Shown here: piece by piece, positions 9,650-17,018 of the stretch
Numbering within the stretch: position 1 is the first letter of the stretch
Layout: every line of letters starts with the position of its first letter
Source: Paenilisteria newyorkensis
GTDB lineage: Bacteria > Bacillota > Bacilli > Lactobacillales > Listeriaceae
NCBI RefSeq assembly: GCF_000766145.1
Contig: NZ_JNFB01000001.1
Coordinates: 43,874 to 107,873, forward strand
Length of the DNA stretch: 64,000 bases
Direction: 5' to 3'
The notes under the pieces: generated by a model
Told to the model about the DNA's origin: nothing
Database searches by the model: none
The model's input: the letters and a program-made list of their open reading frames with translations, nothing else
Made by a program: the position numbers and the translations under genes

Positions 9650-9696
9650 TAGATTTTAGAAAAACATAAATTGTACAAATTTTTACTAAATTATCG

Positions 9697-9731
9697 AAAA
9701 ACATCGAATGGATTACAATCGATGTTTTTTT
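9697..9731 (+). terminator. Rho-independent terminator after the SGNH-like gene
   Basis: The stem AAAACATCGA/TCGATGTTTT with an 11-base loop is followed by TTTTTTTGC. Confidence 0.8.
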
Positions 9732-9884
9732 GCTTTATGCGGATTATTGGATGAAGTATTCAGGCAGTAGCTTCGGAGTTGTTAAACACTTCTCATTCGG
9801 ATAGATTGCTAGCAGGACTCTTTATCAATTCTTAAACAAATCTTTCTTATTTTCCGTATCTCAAATCTTTTTCCGCCTCCCATT

Positions 9885-9896
9885 CTGTGCTATAAT
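9885..9896 (+). promoter_or_regulatory. Extended -10 promoter of dacA-cdaR
   Basis: TGTGCTATAAT, an extended -10 with perfect TATAAT at 9891-9896, lies 88 bases upstream of the dacA start. The -35 region is poor, as is usual for TGn promoters. Confidence 0.6.
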
Positions 9897-9984
9897 GGCA
9901 AGTATAAGCATTTTGAAAGGCTTATACTATTACAGAAGCAACAAAATGAAAGACGACTGCTTTTTTGAAAATGGAGGCGAATTT

Positions 9985-10806
9985 ATGACCATTCCAGACG
10001 GATCGATTTTGCATTATTTAGCAAATGTGATTGATATTTTAGTAGTATGGTTCGTTATTTATAAATTGATTATGTTGATCCGTGGAACAAAGGCGGTACA
10101 GCTTTTAAAAGGTATTTTTATCATTGTGGTCGTAAAAATTGTTAGTAGTTTTTTAGGGCTCCAAACAGTGGAATGGATTACGGATCAGGTGTTGACTTGG
10201 GGATTTTTAGCTATTATTATTATATTCCAGCCCGAGTTACGCCGAGCGCTTGAAACGCTTGGGCGCGGTAGCTTTATTTCAAAAGCAGGGTCGAAGCGTG
10301 AGAAGGAGCAGCAACATCTCATTGACTCCATCGAGAAATCCGTTAGTTATATGGGAAAACGTCGAATTGGTGCTCTGATTTCCATTGAGCGCGGAACAGG
10401 TCTTGATGATTATATCGAGACGGGGATTTCGCTGGATGCAGACATTTCTTCCCAGTTATTAATCAATATTTTTATTCCAAATACACCGCTTCATGATGGT
10501 GCGGTAATCATCAAAAATAATAAAATCGCAGCAGCAGCGGGATATTTGCCACTTTCCGATAGTCCATTTCTTTCAAAAGAACTTGGAACACGGCATCGGG
10601 CAGCGCTTGGAATCAGTGAAGTCACGGATAGCATAACTGTTGTTGTATCTGAGGAAACGGGCGGTATTTCGATCACTAAAGGTGGCGAGCTTTTCCGCGA
10701 AGTAACGCCAGAGCGATTGCATGAAATTTTAGAACATGAATTAGTTGTGCCAATGCAAAAGAAACCGTCCATTTTCAGTAAGTGGAAAGGAGGCGGTGAG
10801 AAATGA
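9985..10806 (+). CDS. dacA: Diadenylate cyclase, c-di-AMP synthase DacA/CdaA
   Basis: This 273-residue membrane enzyme condenses two ATP into c-di-AMP. Three N-terminal hydrophobic segments (about residues 10-95) precede the DAC domain with DGA at Asp171 (PLHDGAVII) and RHR at about 203-205 (TRHRAALGISE), the ATP-binding and catalytic motifs. The ATG at 9985 has a GGAGGCG site; in-frame upstream codons are leader. Its stop overlaps cdaR as ATGA, and glmM follows, which is the conserved Firmicute operon. GlmM and CdaR are known to modulate the cyclase. The length fits the family exactly. Confidence 0.96.
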   Translation: MTIPDGSILHYLANVIDILVVWFVIYKLIMLIRGTKAVQLLKGIFIIVVVKIVSSFLGLQTVEWITDQVLTWGFLAIIIIFQPELRRALETLGRGSFISKAGSKREKEQQHLIDSIEKSVSYMGKRRIGALISIERGTGLDDYIETGISLDADISSQLLINIFIPNTPLHDGAVIIKNNKIAAAAGYLPLSDSPFLSKELGTRHRAALGISEVTDSITVVVSEETGGISITKGGELFREVTPERLHEILEHELVVPMQKKPSIFSKWKGGGEK

Positions 10807-12218
10807 TGGATCGCATTTTAACAAATAAGTGGTCGGTTCGGATTATTTCGCTCATTTTTGCGGCGATTCTATTCACGTCTGTTACCGCCACAAGCACCAG
10901 TGTAACGAATGTCACGGACGGCGTTTATGTCGATGTCATCAACAATGTGCCGGTCGAGGTATATTACGACAAGGATAATATGAATGTTGCGGGCGTTCCT
11001 GATACGGTAGATGTGACTATCAGCGGTCCCAAAGGCCTCGTGCAGCTAGCCAAGACACAGCCTAACATCATCGCTTACATTGACCTTACCAACGCAAAAG
11101 CAGGGACTCAAAGCGTCAAAATCAAGGTGAAAAATTTATCTGATCGTTTGAAAGCTACCGTCAACCCACCAACCGCGAAAGTCACATTAGCAGAGAAAAT
11201 GACGAAGAAATATTCCGTCGATGTCGAATTAAATAAATCAGTGATTGCAGATGGCTATCAAGCAGGGACCGCCAAAACAGATCCGAAAAAAGTCTCGATT
11301 ACAGCTTCCAAAGAAATTTTAGATCAGATTGCGTATGTGAAAGCGACTGTTTCTGACGAAAAAGATCAAAAAAGTGACTTCACAACGAAGGCTACGATCA
11401 GCGCTTTTGACTCGAATCTAAATAAACTAGACGTCGAAATCGATCCAGGTGAAGTAGAAGTAGACGTGCCGGTTTCCAAAATAGGCAAGACGGTTCCGCT
11501 ACGATTTCAGCAAAGCGGTAATCCGGCAGATAAAACGGTGACTATTACAAGCATCACTTCCGATGACGAGAAAGTAACGGTCATTGCACCGGAATCAGTT
11601 ACAGACAAGATTGAGCAAATTACGATTCCGATTGATGTGACGCAAACGACAGCCGATAAAACAATTGAAGTCTCTGTGCCGGTTCCAACTGGCGCAACAT
11701 CTGTCACGCCGGCCACCGTGAAAGTGAAAATAACGACTGGAAAAAAGCAGAGTGACCAGAGTTCTAATGGAGCAAGTGAGGGCAATGGTCAGACTTCAGA
11801 GGAAAGTCCGGATGTAACGACGCCGGATACTGGAACGGATACCGAAACAGACAAGGACAACGAAGAGGACAAGGCGGATACAGAGGATACGACGAAGCAA
11901 AGCTCAACAGAATTTACGGATATCCCGATTAGCATCATTGGTCTCGTTAATTCAGAAAGTTTCAATACAGCATTTATCGATCCGGCAAGTGGAAAAGTTA
12001 ATATAACGATAAGCGGTCAAAAAAAAGAAGTAGACGCGCTTGGACGAAATGATTTCAATGTCGTAGCAGTTATGTCAAATCTACAAGATGGCACGCATAC
12101 GATTCCACTAGCTGTCCATGGATTAGCATCTAATTTTACATTCACACTATCGCAATCGAAAGCTGAAATACAGGTTACCAAAAAGGTTGCAGATGCATCA
12201 GCCCCAGTTTTAAACTAA
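10803..12218 (+). CDS. cdaR: CdaA regulatory protein CdaR (YbbR-domain protein)
   Basis: This 471-residue protein has one N-terminal membrane anchor (VRIISLIFAAILFTSVTATS) and an extracytoplasmic region of repeated YbbR domains (about residues 40-310 and 375-465). It binds and regulates the c-di-AMP synthase encoded just upstream. Between the third and last YbbR units is a low-complexity acidic linker (about residues 315-375, rich in D, E, T and S), which probably acts as a flexible spacer. The start overlaps the dacA stop by four bases. Confidence 0.93.
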   Translation: MMDRILTNKWSVRIISLIFAAILFTSVTATSTSVTNVTDGVYVDVINNVPVEVYYDKDNMNVAGVPDTVDVTISGPKGLVQLAKTQPNIIAYIDLTNAKAGTQSVKIKVKNLSDRLKATVNPPTAKVTLAEKMTKKYSVDVELNKSVIADGYQAGTAKTDPKKVSITASKEILDQIAYVKATVSDEKDQKSDFTTKATISAFDSNLNKLDVEIDPGEVEVDVPVSKIGKTVPLRFQQSGNPADKTVTITSITSDDEKVTVIAPESVTDKIEQITIPIDVTQTTADKTIEVSVPVPTGATSVTPATVKVKITTGKKQSDQSSNGASEGNGQTSEESPDVTTPDTGTDTETDKDNEEDKADTEDTTKQSSTEFTDIPISIIGLVNSESFNTAFIDPASGKVNITISGQKKEVDALGRNDFNVVAVMSNLQDGTHTIPLAVHGLASNFTFTLSQSKAEIQVTKKVADASAPVLN

Positions 12219-12224
12219 TTATTA

Positions 12225-12266
12225 GCCCGATGAAAACCGCATTAAAAGCCAATTCATCGGGCATTT
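12225..12266 (+). terminator. Hairpin between cdaR and glmM
   Basis: A perfect 10-bp stem, GCCCGATGAA with TTCATCGGGC, has an 18-base loop. The following run is only ATTTAC, so termination is probably partial, allowing read-through to glmM. Confidence 0.6.
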
Positions 12267-12301
12267 ACATACGATTAGGTGTAAAAAAGATTAAAAAAAG
12301 G

Positions 12302-12307
12302 TATAAT
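12302..12307 (+). promoter_or_regulatory. -10 box of a separate glmM promoter
   Basis: TATAAT at 12302-12307 lies between the cdaR hairpin and glmM (start 12426). The region at -35 (GTGTAA) is weak. This suggests glmM has its own promoter beside read-through from cdaR. Confidence 0.45.
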
Positions 12308-12425
12308 AAAAAGATACACGGATCAAACGTTGGTCTACATGGCGTCATAGTAGGAATTAAAATGGAAACACATATAGGGAAATAAGTATGGCCAACCTCT
12401 TAATGAAGAAGGAGCGAATTATAAA

Positions 12426-13781
12426 ATGGGTAAATATTTTGGTACTGACGGTGTTAGAGGAATTGCAAATAAAGAGTTATCTCCAGAATTAGCGTTTAGA
12501 CTAGGGCGATTTGGAGGATATATACTAACGAAGCATGTTGGGGAACACCCGAAAGTTTTAGTAGCGAGAGATACAAGAATATCTGGGGAAATGCTAGAAT
12601 CGGCTTTAATCGCAGGTCTTGTTTCAGTCGGCATTGAAGTGATGCGTCTAGGCGTTATCTCGACGCCAGGTGTGGCTTATTTAACGAAGGCACAAGGAGC
12701 TGCAGCGAGTGTTATGATCTCGGCTTCGCATAATCCGGTAGAAGATAATGGCATCAAGTTCTTCGGTTCGGATGGTTTTAAATTGTCGGATGATCAAGAA
12801 CTAGAAATAGAAGCCTTACTTGATGGAGCGAGTGATGAATTACCACGCCCAAGTGACGCAGGTCTAGGTACAGTGAGTGATTATTTCGAAGGCAAACAAA
12901 AATACTTACAATATCTAAAACAATCAGTAGACGGAGATTTTTCCGGTTTGCATGTCGCTTTAGATTGTGCGCATGGCGCGACGTCATCGCTTGCAACACA
13001 CTTATTTGCTGATTTAGATGCAGATACAAGTTCTATGGGGGCGTCTCCAAATGGACTGAATATCAATGCTGATGTCGGTTCTACACACCCCGAGAAATTA
13101 GCGGAATTTGTGAAAGAAAAAGAAGCACATGTCGGTCTAGCTTTTGATGGCGATGGCGACCGTGTTATTGCAGTAGATGAGAATGGCGAAATTGTTGATG
13201 GTGACAAAATCATGTTCATCTGCGCGAAACATCTGAAAGCGCAAGGTCGTTTGACAAATAATACAATCGTATCTACGGTTATGAGTAACTTAGGATTTTA
13301 TAAAGGCTTAGAAGAGCTTGAAATCAAAGCGATTCAAACAGCAGTTGGCGATCGTTATGTGGTAGAAGCGATGCGTGAGGGTAGCTACAGTCTAGGTGGC
13401 GAGCAATCTGGACATATCGTATTCTTAGATTACATCACAACGGGTGACGGCCTATTAACAGGTATCCAATTAGTAAATGTGATGAAAGAAACTGGGAAGA
13501 AATTATCCGAATTAGCAGCTGAAATGCAAACATTCCCGCAAAAATTAGTCAATATCCGTGTGACTGATAAAAATGGTGTTACTGAAAATGCTAAAGTTCA
13601 TGCAGCGATTTCCGCGGTAGAAGCAGAAATGAATGGAAATGGTCGTGTGTTGGTACGCCCTTCAGGGACAGAGCCACTTGTTCGCGTTATGGTAGAAGCG
13701 GCTTCTGCTGAGGATACAGAGCGCTTTTGTGATAGTATAGCGAATGTTGTCATCTCCGAAATGGGGCTCTCGGCGGAGTGA
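12426..13781 (+). CDS. glmM: Phosphoglucosamine mutase GlmM
   Basis: This 451-residue cytoplasmic mutase interconverts glucosamine-6-phosphate and glucosamine-1-phosphate for peptidoglycan and teichoic-acid precursors. It has the phosphoserine loop SASHNP with Ser101, the metal loop FDGDGDRV near residue 243, and the C-terminal phosphate-binding loop [11 protein letters not shown]. It ends the dacA-cdaR-glmM cluster and links to glmS at 41532. The last codons (LSAE and stop) lie within the left arm of an intergenic repeat that begins at 13769, so the extreme C-terminus may be repeat-derived. Confidence 0.97.
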   Translation: MGKYFGTDGVRGIANKELSPELAFRLGRFGGYILTKHVGEHPKVLVARDTRISGEMLESALIAGLVSVGIEVMRLGVISTPGVAYLTKAQGAAASVMISASHNPVEDNGIKFFGSDGFKLSDDQELEIEALLDGASDELPRPSDAGLGTVSDYFEGKQKYLQYLKQSVDGDFSGLHVALDCAHGATSSLATHLFADLDADTSSMGASPNGLNINADVGSTHPEKLAEFVKEKEAHVGLAFDGDGDRVIAVDENGEIVDGDKIMFICAKHLKAQGRLTNNTIVSTVMSNLGFYKGLEELEIKAIQTAVGDRYVVEAMREGSYSLGGEQSGHIVFLDYITTGDGLLTGIQLVNVMKETGKKLSELAAEMQTFPQKLVNIRVTDKNGVTENAKVHAAISAVEAEMNGNGRVLVRPSGTEPLVRVMVEAASAEDTERFCDSIANVVISEMGLSAE

Positions 13782-13893
13782 TAAGCGCTCATCTCCGTCG
13801 TTAAAGCCTGTGCGCCGATGCTCACGTACAGTCGTACGTTCCGCTTCGGTGCTGGGCTTTGCCTAGGGGCTAAGCACTTCTCACTCCGCCGAG
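13769..13893. repeat. Dispersed structured intergenic repeat, copy A (short form)
   Basis: This 125-bp element has imperfect inverted ends (CTCGGCGGAGTGATAAGCGCT at the left; the complement of the right end reads CTCGGCGGAGTGAGAAGTGCT). Inside are a perfect hairpin ACGTAC-AGTC-GTACGT and the shared core TTCCGCTTCGGT followed by CTTTGCCTAG. Copies at 39122-39385 and 54734-54923 share the core and the end structure. It begins inside the last codons of glmM. Confidence 0.75.
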
Positions 13894-13950
13894 GTTTCGC
13901 GGGGATTCTGATGAGTAGGTGGTTCTGGGTGACTAGAAATGGGATAGAGA

Positions 13951-13973
13951 CGGGCATTTTTTTGCTCGTTTTT
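13951..13973 (+). terminator. Short terminator hairpin before the thioredoxin-like gene
   Basis: CGGGCA pairs with TGCTCG (one G-U) around a T-rich loop, followed by TTTTTC. It would end transcription coming through glmM and the repeat. Confidence 0.55.
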
Positions 13974-13996
13974 CTGTTTTATTAGGGGGGGATTTT

Positions 13997-14455
13997 TTGA
14001 AAAGGTATATGGTTATTTTGCTTACGGTTGTGACTTTGGCGCTTTTTGTTGTTGGGGTGCAGTTGATTGTGGATACGCATGCGAAAAATTTGGCGGATAC
14101 GAAGGCGGAGGCGAATGAGCAGCCGATGCGCAATATTACGAATAGCCAGATGAAGGGGATTTTGGCGGAGAAGAAGACGGGGTATGTCTATGTTGGTCGG
14201 CCGACTTGTCCTGATTGTGAGCCTTTTCGGAAGAGGCTTGTGAGTGCGCTTGAAGCAACTGATAGGCAGGCTTTCTATTATAATACGGATAAGGCGAGGG
14301 AGGCTGACAAGAACTATACGGCGATTATTAAGCAAATGGGTGTGAAGGTGGTTCCAACGCTTATTTATTATACACGCGGCCTGGAAACGGATCGTTATCG
14401 TGGCGATTTGGATGATGAGACGCAAATCAAAGAATGGCTTGCGAATCAAAAATAG
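13997..14455 (+). CDS. Membrane-anchored thioredoxin-like protein
   Basis: This 152-residue protein has an N-terminal hydrophobic anchor or signal (VILLTVVTLALFVVGVQLIV) and a thioredoxin-like domain with the redox motif CPDC (VGRPTCPDCEPF, about residues 74-77) and the cis-Pro region KVVPTLIYY. It resembles the PedC/bacteriocin-transport-accessory group of thiol-disulfide proteins and probably acts at the outer membrane face. The start is TTG at 13997, five bases after a GGGGGGG-rich ribosome site; an ATG at 14009 is too far away. The target is unknown. Confidence 0.75.
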   Translation: MKRYMVILLTVVTLALFVVGVQLIVDTHAKNLADTKAEANEQPMRNITNSQMKGILAEKKTGYVYVGRPTCPDCEPFRKRLVSALEATDRQAFYYNTDKAREADKNYTAIIKQMGVKVVPTLIYYTRGLETDRYRGDLDDETQIKEWLANQK

Positions 14456-14507
14456 AGTATCAAACTAGAACTGAAAAACTCAGTCATAGTTTGACACTCT
14501 ATTTTTG
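14454..14507. terminator. Bidirectional terminator between convergent genes
   Basis: A 14-bp stem with one mismatch (AGAGTATCAAACTA with TAGTTTGACACTCT) is flanked by A-rich and T-rich runs and sits between the thioredoxin-like gene and the Crp/Fnr gene. Confidence 0.85.
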
Positions 14508-14514
14508 TGTTTTA

Positions 14515-15213
14515 TCAGTCGTTCGTACGTGGTGTACGGTGTATTTCTAATTGTTCGCGCAGTTTTAGAATGTCTAAAATAACAGTTGGTTTTGGCTTCA
14601 ATCGGATAATGCCTTGTTCTCGGAGCTTTTGTAGTTCCACGTTGGCGCGGGTTCTTGGTACTTGCGAAACGAGCGCTAAATGGTTTTGCGTAATGCCGCG
14701 TGGGAAACTGATGCCGTCATCGGTCTTAATACCAACTGTGTTTGCGATGTAAAGTAGGGCCGAAATCAGTCTGCGGCGCGGGTCGTGATGGGCGATTTCG
14801 ATTAAAGCATTGCGTTCATGCACTTGATTATAACCATCAAAATACAGGAACCAGAAGCCATCTGAATCTGTTTGGAACAGGCGAAGAATATCATTGCGGT
14901 TATAAATCCGGATTTTGGTGTCACGTAAGGCAGTTACATTAAATTGAAAAGGCGAGTCCAGCAAGAAGTTTGCGCTTCCGAACCACGTATTACTATTCAG
15001 AAAACGAGTGATGACTGGCAACTTGTCTGAATTCGTCATACTAAATGAAATAAGTCCAGAATCTACTATGTAGAAATGGGAATCTATTTTTCCTTCCTCT
15101 ACAATCAGCTCGTTCTTTTTAAAACTCGCCGTTTTGTGTGGAATGTTCATCTCGGTAATCTTTTCAATTAATTTCTCTCCATTAAAATTCTTTACTAAGT
15201 CAGCAACATACAT
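14515..15213 (-). CDS. Crp/Fnr-family transcriptional regulator
   Basis: This 232-residue protein has the cyclic-nucleotide-binding-like beta-barrel (about residues 20-120, FKKNELIVEEGKIDSHFYIV), a long dimer helix, and a C-terminal winged helix (GISFPRGITQNHLALVSQ and RTRANVELQKLREQG). This is the PrfA/Fnr layout found in many Listeria paralogues. No cysteine cluster for an Fe-S centre and no conserved cAMP phosphate-binding motif is evident, so the effector is unknown. AAGGGGA lies upstream of the ATG at 15213. The convergent neighbour shares its terminator; there is no obvious target operon beside it. Confidence 0.85.
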   Translation of the reverse strand: MYVADLVKNFNGEKLIEKITEMNIPHKTASFKKNELIVEEGKIDSHFYIVDSGLISFSMTNSDKLPVITRFLNSNTWFGSANFLLDSPFQFNVTALRDTKIRIYNRNDILRLFQTDSDGFWFLYFDGYNQVHERNALIEIAHHDPRRRLISALLYIANTVGIKTDDGISFPRGITQNHLALVSQVPRTRANVELQKLREQGIIRLKPKPTVILDILKLREQLEIHRTPRTND

Positions 15214-15383
15214 AATTTAAATTCCCCTTCTCTTTAACGATTGGTCTTACTTCCTATTATAAAGATTTTTCAAAATAAAAAAAGTCATAAATTATACTTT
15301 CAAGCATAAAACTTAGTATAATATGTTACAGTTTTATGAATTTGTTAAAAAAATTCGCGTAAACTAGGGAATATAAGGAAAAA

Positions 15384-15842
15384 TCAATTTTCATTTATAA
15401 GAAATTTTAGCACAATTTGGTCTTGTGCAAGAATACCGTTTTCAAAAATAGGTTCTGAATAATGTTGTGTAAAATAATTTGGAATAATCTCAACCATCCG
15501 AAAACCAGCTTTTTGATAGAATGCTAGTGCTTGAATACTTGAATTGGCCGTTTTGACAAGGAGAGTGGATTGATTCAGTTCACTAGCGTATGTAATAGCA
15601 TACTGTAAAAGCTTTTTACCATAATTTTTGTTTTGATAGGCGGGCAACACAGCAATATTGATAATTTCTGAGCAATCTTCCTTGTTTTGTATACAAACAA
15701 CGCCGCATATGCACTCGCTCTCTATAAGTAGAAACACGTCAGATTGAAAAAAATAGCGGTTGACTTCCTCTTGATCTGGATCAGCCAAAAGTAAGACTTC
15801 ATAAGGTATTATATCACACTCTGTCCATTTTTTAATTTTCAT
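15384..15842 (-). CDS. GNAT-family N-acetyltransferase
   Basis: This 152-residue protein has the GNAT acetyl-CoA-binding motif: IINIAVLPAYQNKNYGKKLL (motif A with Q/RxxGxG/A-like N-x-x-Y-G-K) near residues 75-95, and LAFYQKAGFRMVE near residue 125. The substrate is unknown. It is a single gene with a strong GGAGGTG site upstream of the ATG at 15842. About 350 bases separate its start from divergent esxA. Confidence 0.85.
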   Translation of the reverse strand: MKIKKWTECDIIPYEVLLLADPDQEEVNRYFFQSDVFLLIESECICGVVCIQNKEDCSEIINIAVLPAYQNKNYGKKLLQYAITYASELNQSTLLVKTANSSIQALAFYQKAGFRMVEIIPNYFTQHYSEPIFENGILAQDQIVLKFLINEN

Positions 15843-16124
15843 CAGAGCACCTCCAATATTATAGTAGCAAGGAATGTAAGAAAAGACAATAGAAATGGGA
15901 ATTGTATAGTATAAAAGTTTCGGGTTAATACTATCTTAATCTGGTTGATATTGTTTTGGTGCTTATAGGGTTATTTGCTCTGAAAATGGATATATAGCTT
16001 TTTATACATAAAATAATTTTGAAAATACCTGAAACAAGTCTATATTAACCTTTTGTAGGGAAATAAAAGAAAATGTTCACAAAAAGTTCACAGATAGAAT
16101 CGACAAACATTGGTTCTTTTTTGC

Positions 16125-16130
16125 TATAAT
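16125..16130 (+). promoter_or_regulatory. Extended -10 of the esxA/T7SS promoter
   Basis: TTGCTATAAT, a TGn-extended -10 with perfect TATAAT at 16125-16130, lies 65 bases before the first esxA. A weak TCGACA occurs 19 bases upstream of the hexamer. Confidence 0.55.
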
Positions 16131-16195
16131 GGCAATATAGCCCATACGGCTATGCTATACCACAAGACCTAAAAAATAAAAAGGAGTTGAATGAC

Positions 16196-16492
16196 ATGTC
16201 AGGACAAATTAGAATGAGCCCTGCTGAACTTCGTGACCGTTCAAAAACATACGGTCGCAAAGGACAAGACATCGAACAAATTTTAAGAGAATTAGAGCAA
16301 TTGCAAGAACAATTGCGTAGTGAATGGGAAGGGGAAGCGTTCCGTAAATTTGATGATCAATTCTCGCAATTGAAACCAAAAGTAACGGATTTCTCTAACT
16401 TAATGCACCAAATCGAGCAACAACTAGCGAAAACAGCAAACGCAGTCGAAGAAAACGATGCCAACCTATCACGCAATTTCGGCTTGAATTAA
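16196..16492 (+). CDS. esxA: WXG100 secreted protein EsxA, copy 1
   Basis: This 98-residue helix-turn-helix protein of the WXG100 family has the turn motif W-E-G (RSEWEGEAFRKF, near residues 42-46) between two amphipathic helices. It is a secreted substrate and structural component of the type VII (Ess/Yuk) machine. The start at 16196 is 9 bases after AAGGAG. The protein is identical to copy 2 at 16617, although the genes differ at 23 silent positions. A terminator separates the two copies, so esxA may be made in excess over the downstream membrane genes. Confidence 0.95.
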   Translation: MSGQIRMSPAELRDRSKTYGRKGQDIEQILRELEQLQEQLRSEWEGEAFRKFDDQFSQLKPKVTDFSNLMHQIEQQLAKTANAVEENDANLSRNFGLN

Positions 16493-16554
16493 AGCTTTAC
16501 CATTTGGGAATTGCATGAAGCATACATATTACATCTTTGTGCAGTTGCTATTTT

Positions 16555-16587
16555 AGGCCGTACAGCGTGATGTACGGCCTTTTTAAT
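16555..16587 (+). terminator. Terminator between the two esxA copies
   Basis: A perfect 10-bp stem AGGCCGTACA/TGTACGGCCT with a 6-base loop is followed by TTTTTAATTTTT. It would attenuate transcription before copy 2. Confidence 0.88.
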
Positions 16588-16616
16588 TTTTAGATTGAAA
16601 AGGAGATGGAAGAACC

Positions 16617-16913
16617 ATGTCAGGACAAATTAGAATGAGCCCAGCAGAATTACGTGATCGTTCGAAAACATACGGTCGCAAAGGGCAAGACATCGAACAA
16701 ATCTTAAGAGAATTAGAGCAGTTGCAAGAGCAATTGCGCAGTGAATGGGAAGGGGAAGCATTCCGTAAATTTGATGATCAATTCTCACAATTGAAACCAA
16801 AAGTAACGGATTTCTCTAACTTGATGCACCAAATCGAGCAACAATTGGCGAAAACAGCCAACGCAGTGGAAGAAAACGATGCGAACCTATCGCGTAATTT
16901 TGGCTTGAACTAA
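16617..16913 (+). CDS. esxA: WXG100 secreted protein EsxA, copy 2
   Basis: The 98-residue product is identical in sequence to copy 1, but 21 codons (23 nucleotides) differ and every change is silent. It carries the same WEG turn. It has its own AAGGAG site 10 bases before the ATG. The lack of any amino-acid change despite this many synonymous differences points to strong selection on the protein rather than a very recent duplication. A second attenuating hairpin lies between this copy and esaA. Confidence 0.95.
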   Translation: MSGQIRMSPAELRDRSKTYGRKGQDIEQILRELEQLQEQLRSEWEGEAFRKFDDQFSQLKPKVTDFSNLMHQIEQQLAKTANAVEENDANLSRNFGLN

Positions 16914-16925
16914 GGAAAACAAGAT

Positions 16926-16955
16926 GCTGGGGCTTTTTTCGGGCCTCAGTGTTTA
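16926..16955 (+). terminator. Attenuator-like hairpin between esxA copy 2 and esaA
   Basis: A GCTGGGGC/GCCTCAGT stem with some G-U pairing encloses a T-rich loop and is followed by GTTTATTAATTT. It is probably a partial terminator. Confidence 0.6.
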
Positions 16956-17018
16956 TTAATTTGGAAATTCGAAGTTGGGAGACTTCTTACATATAAAAAA
17001 CAACGGGAGTGGATACAA

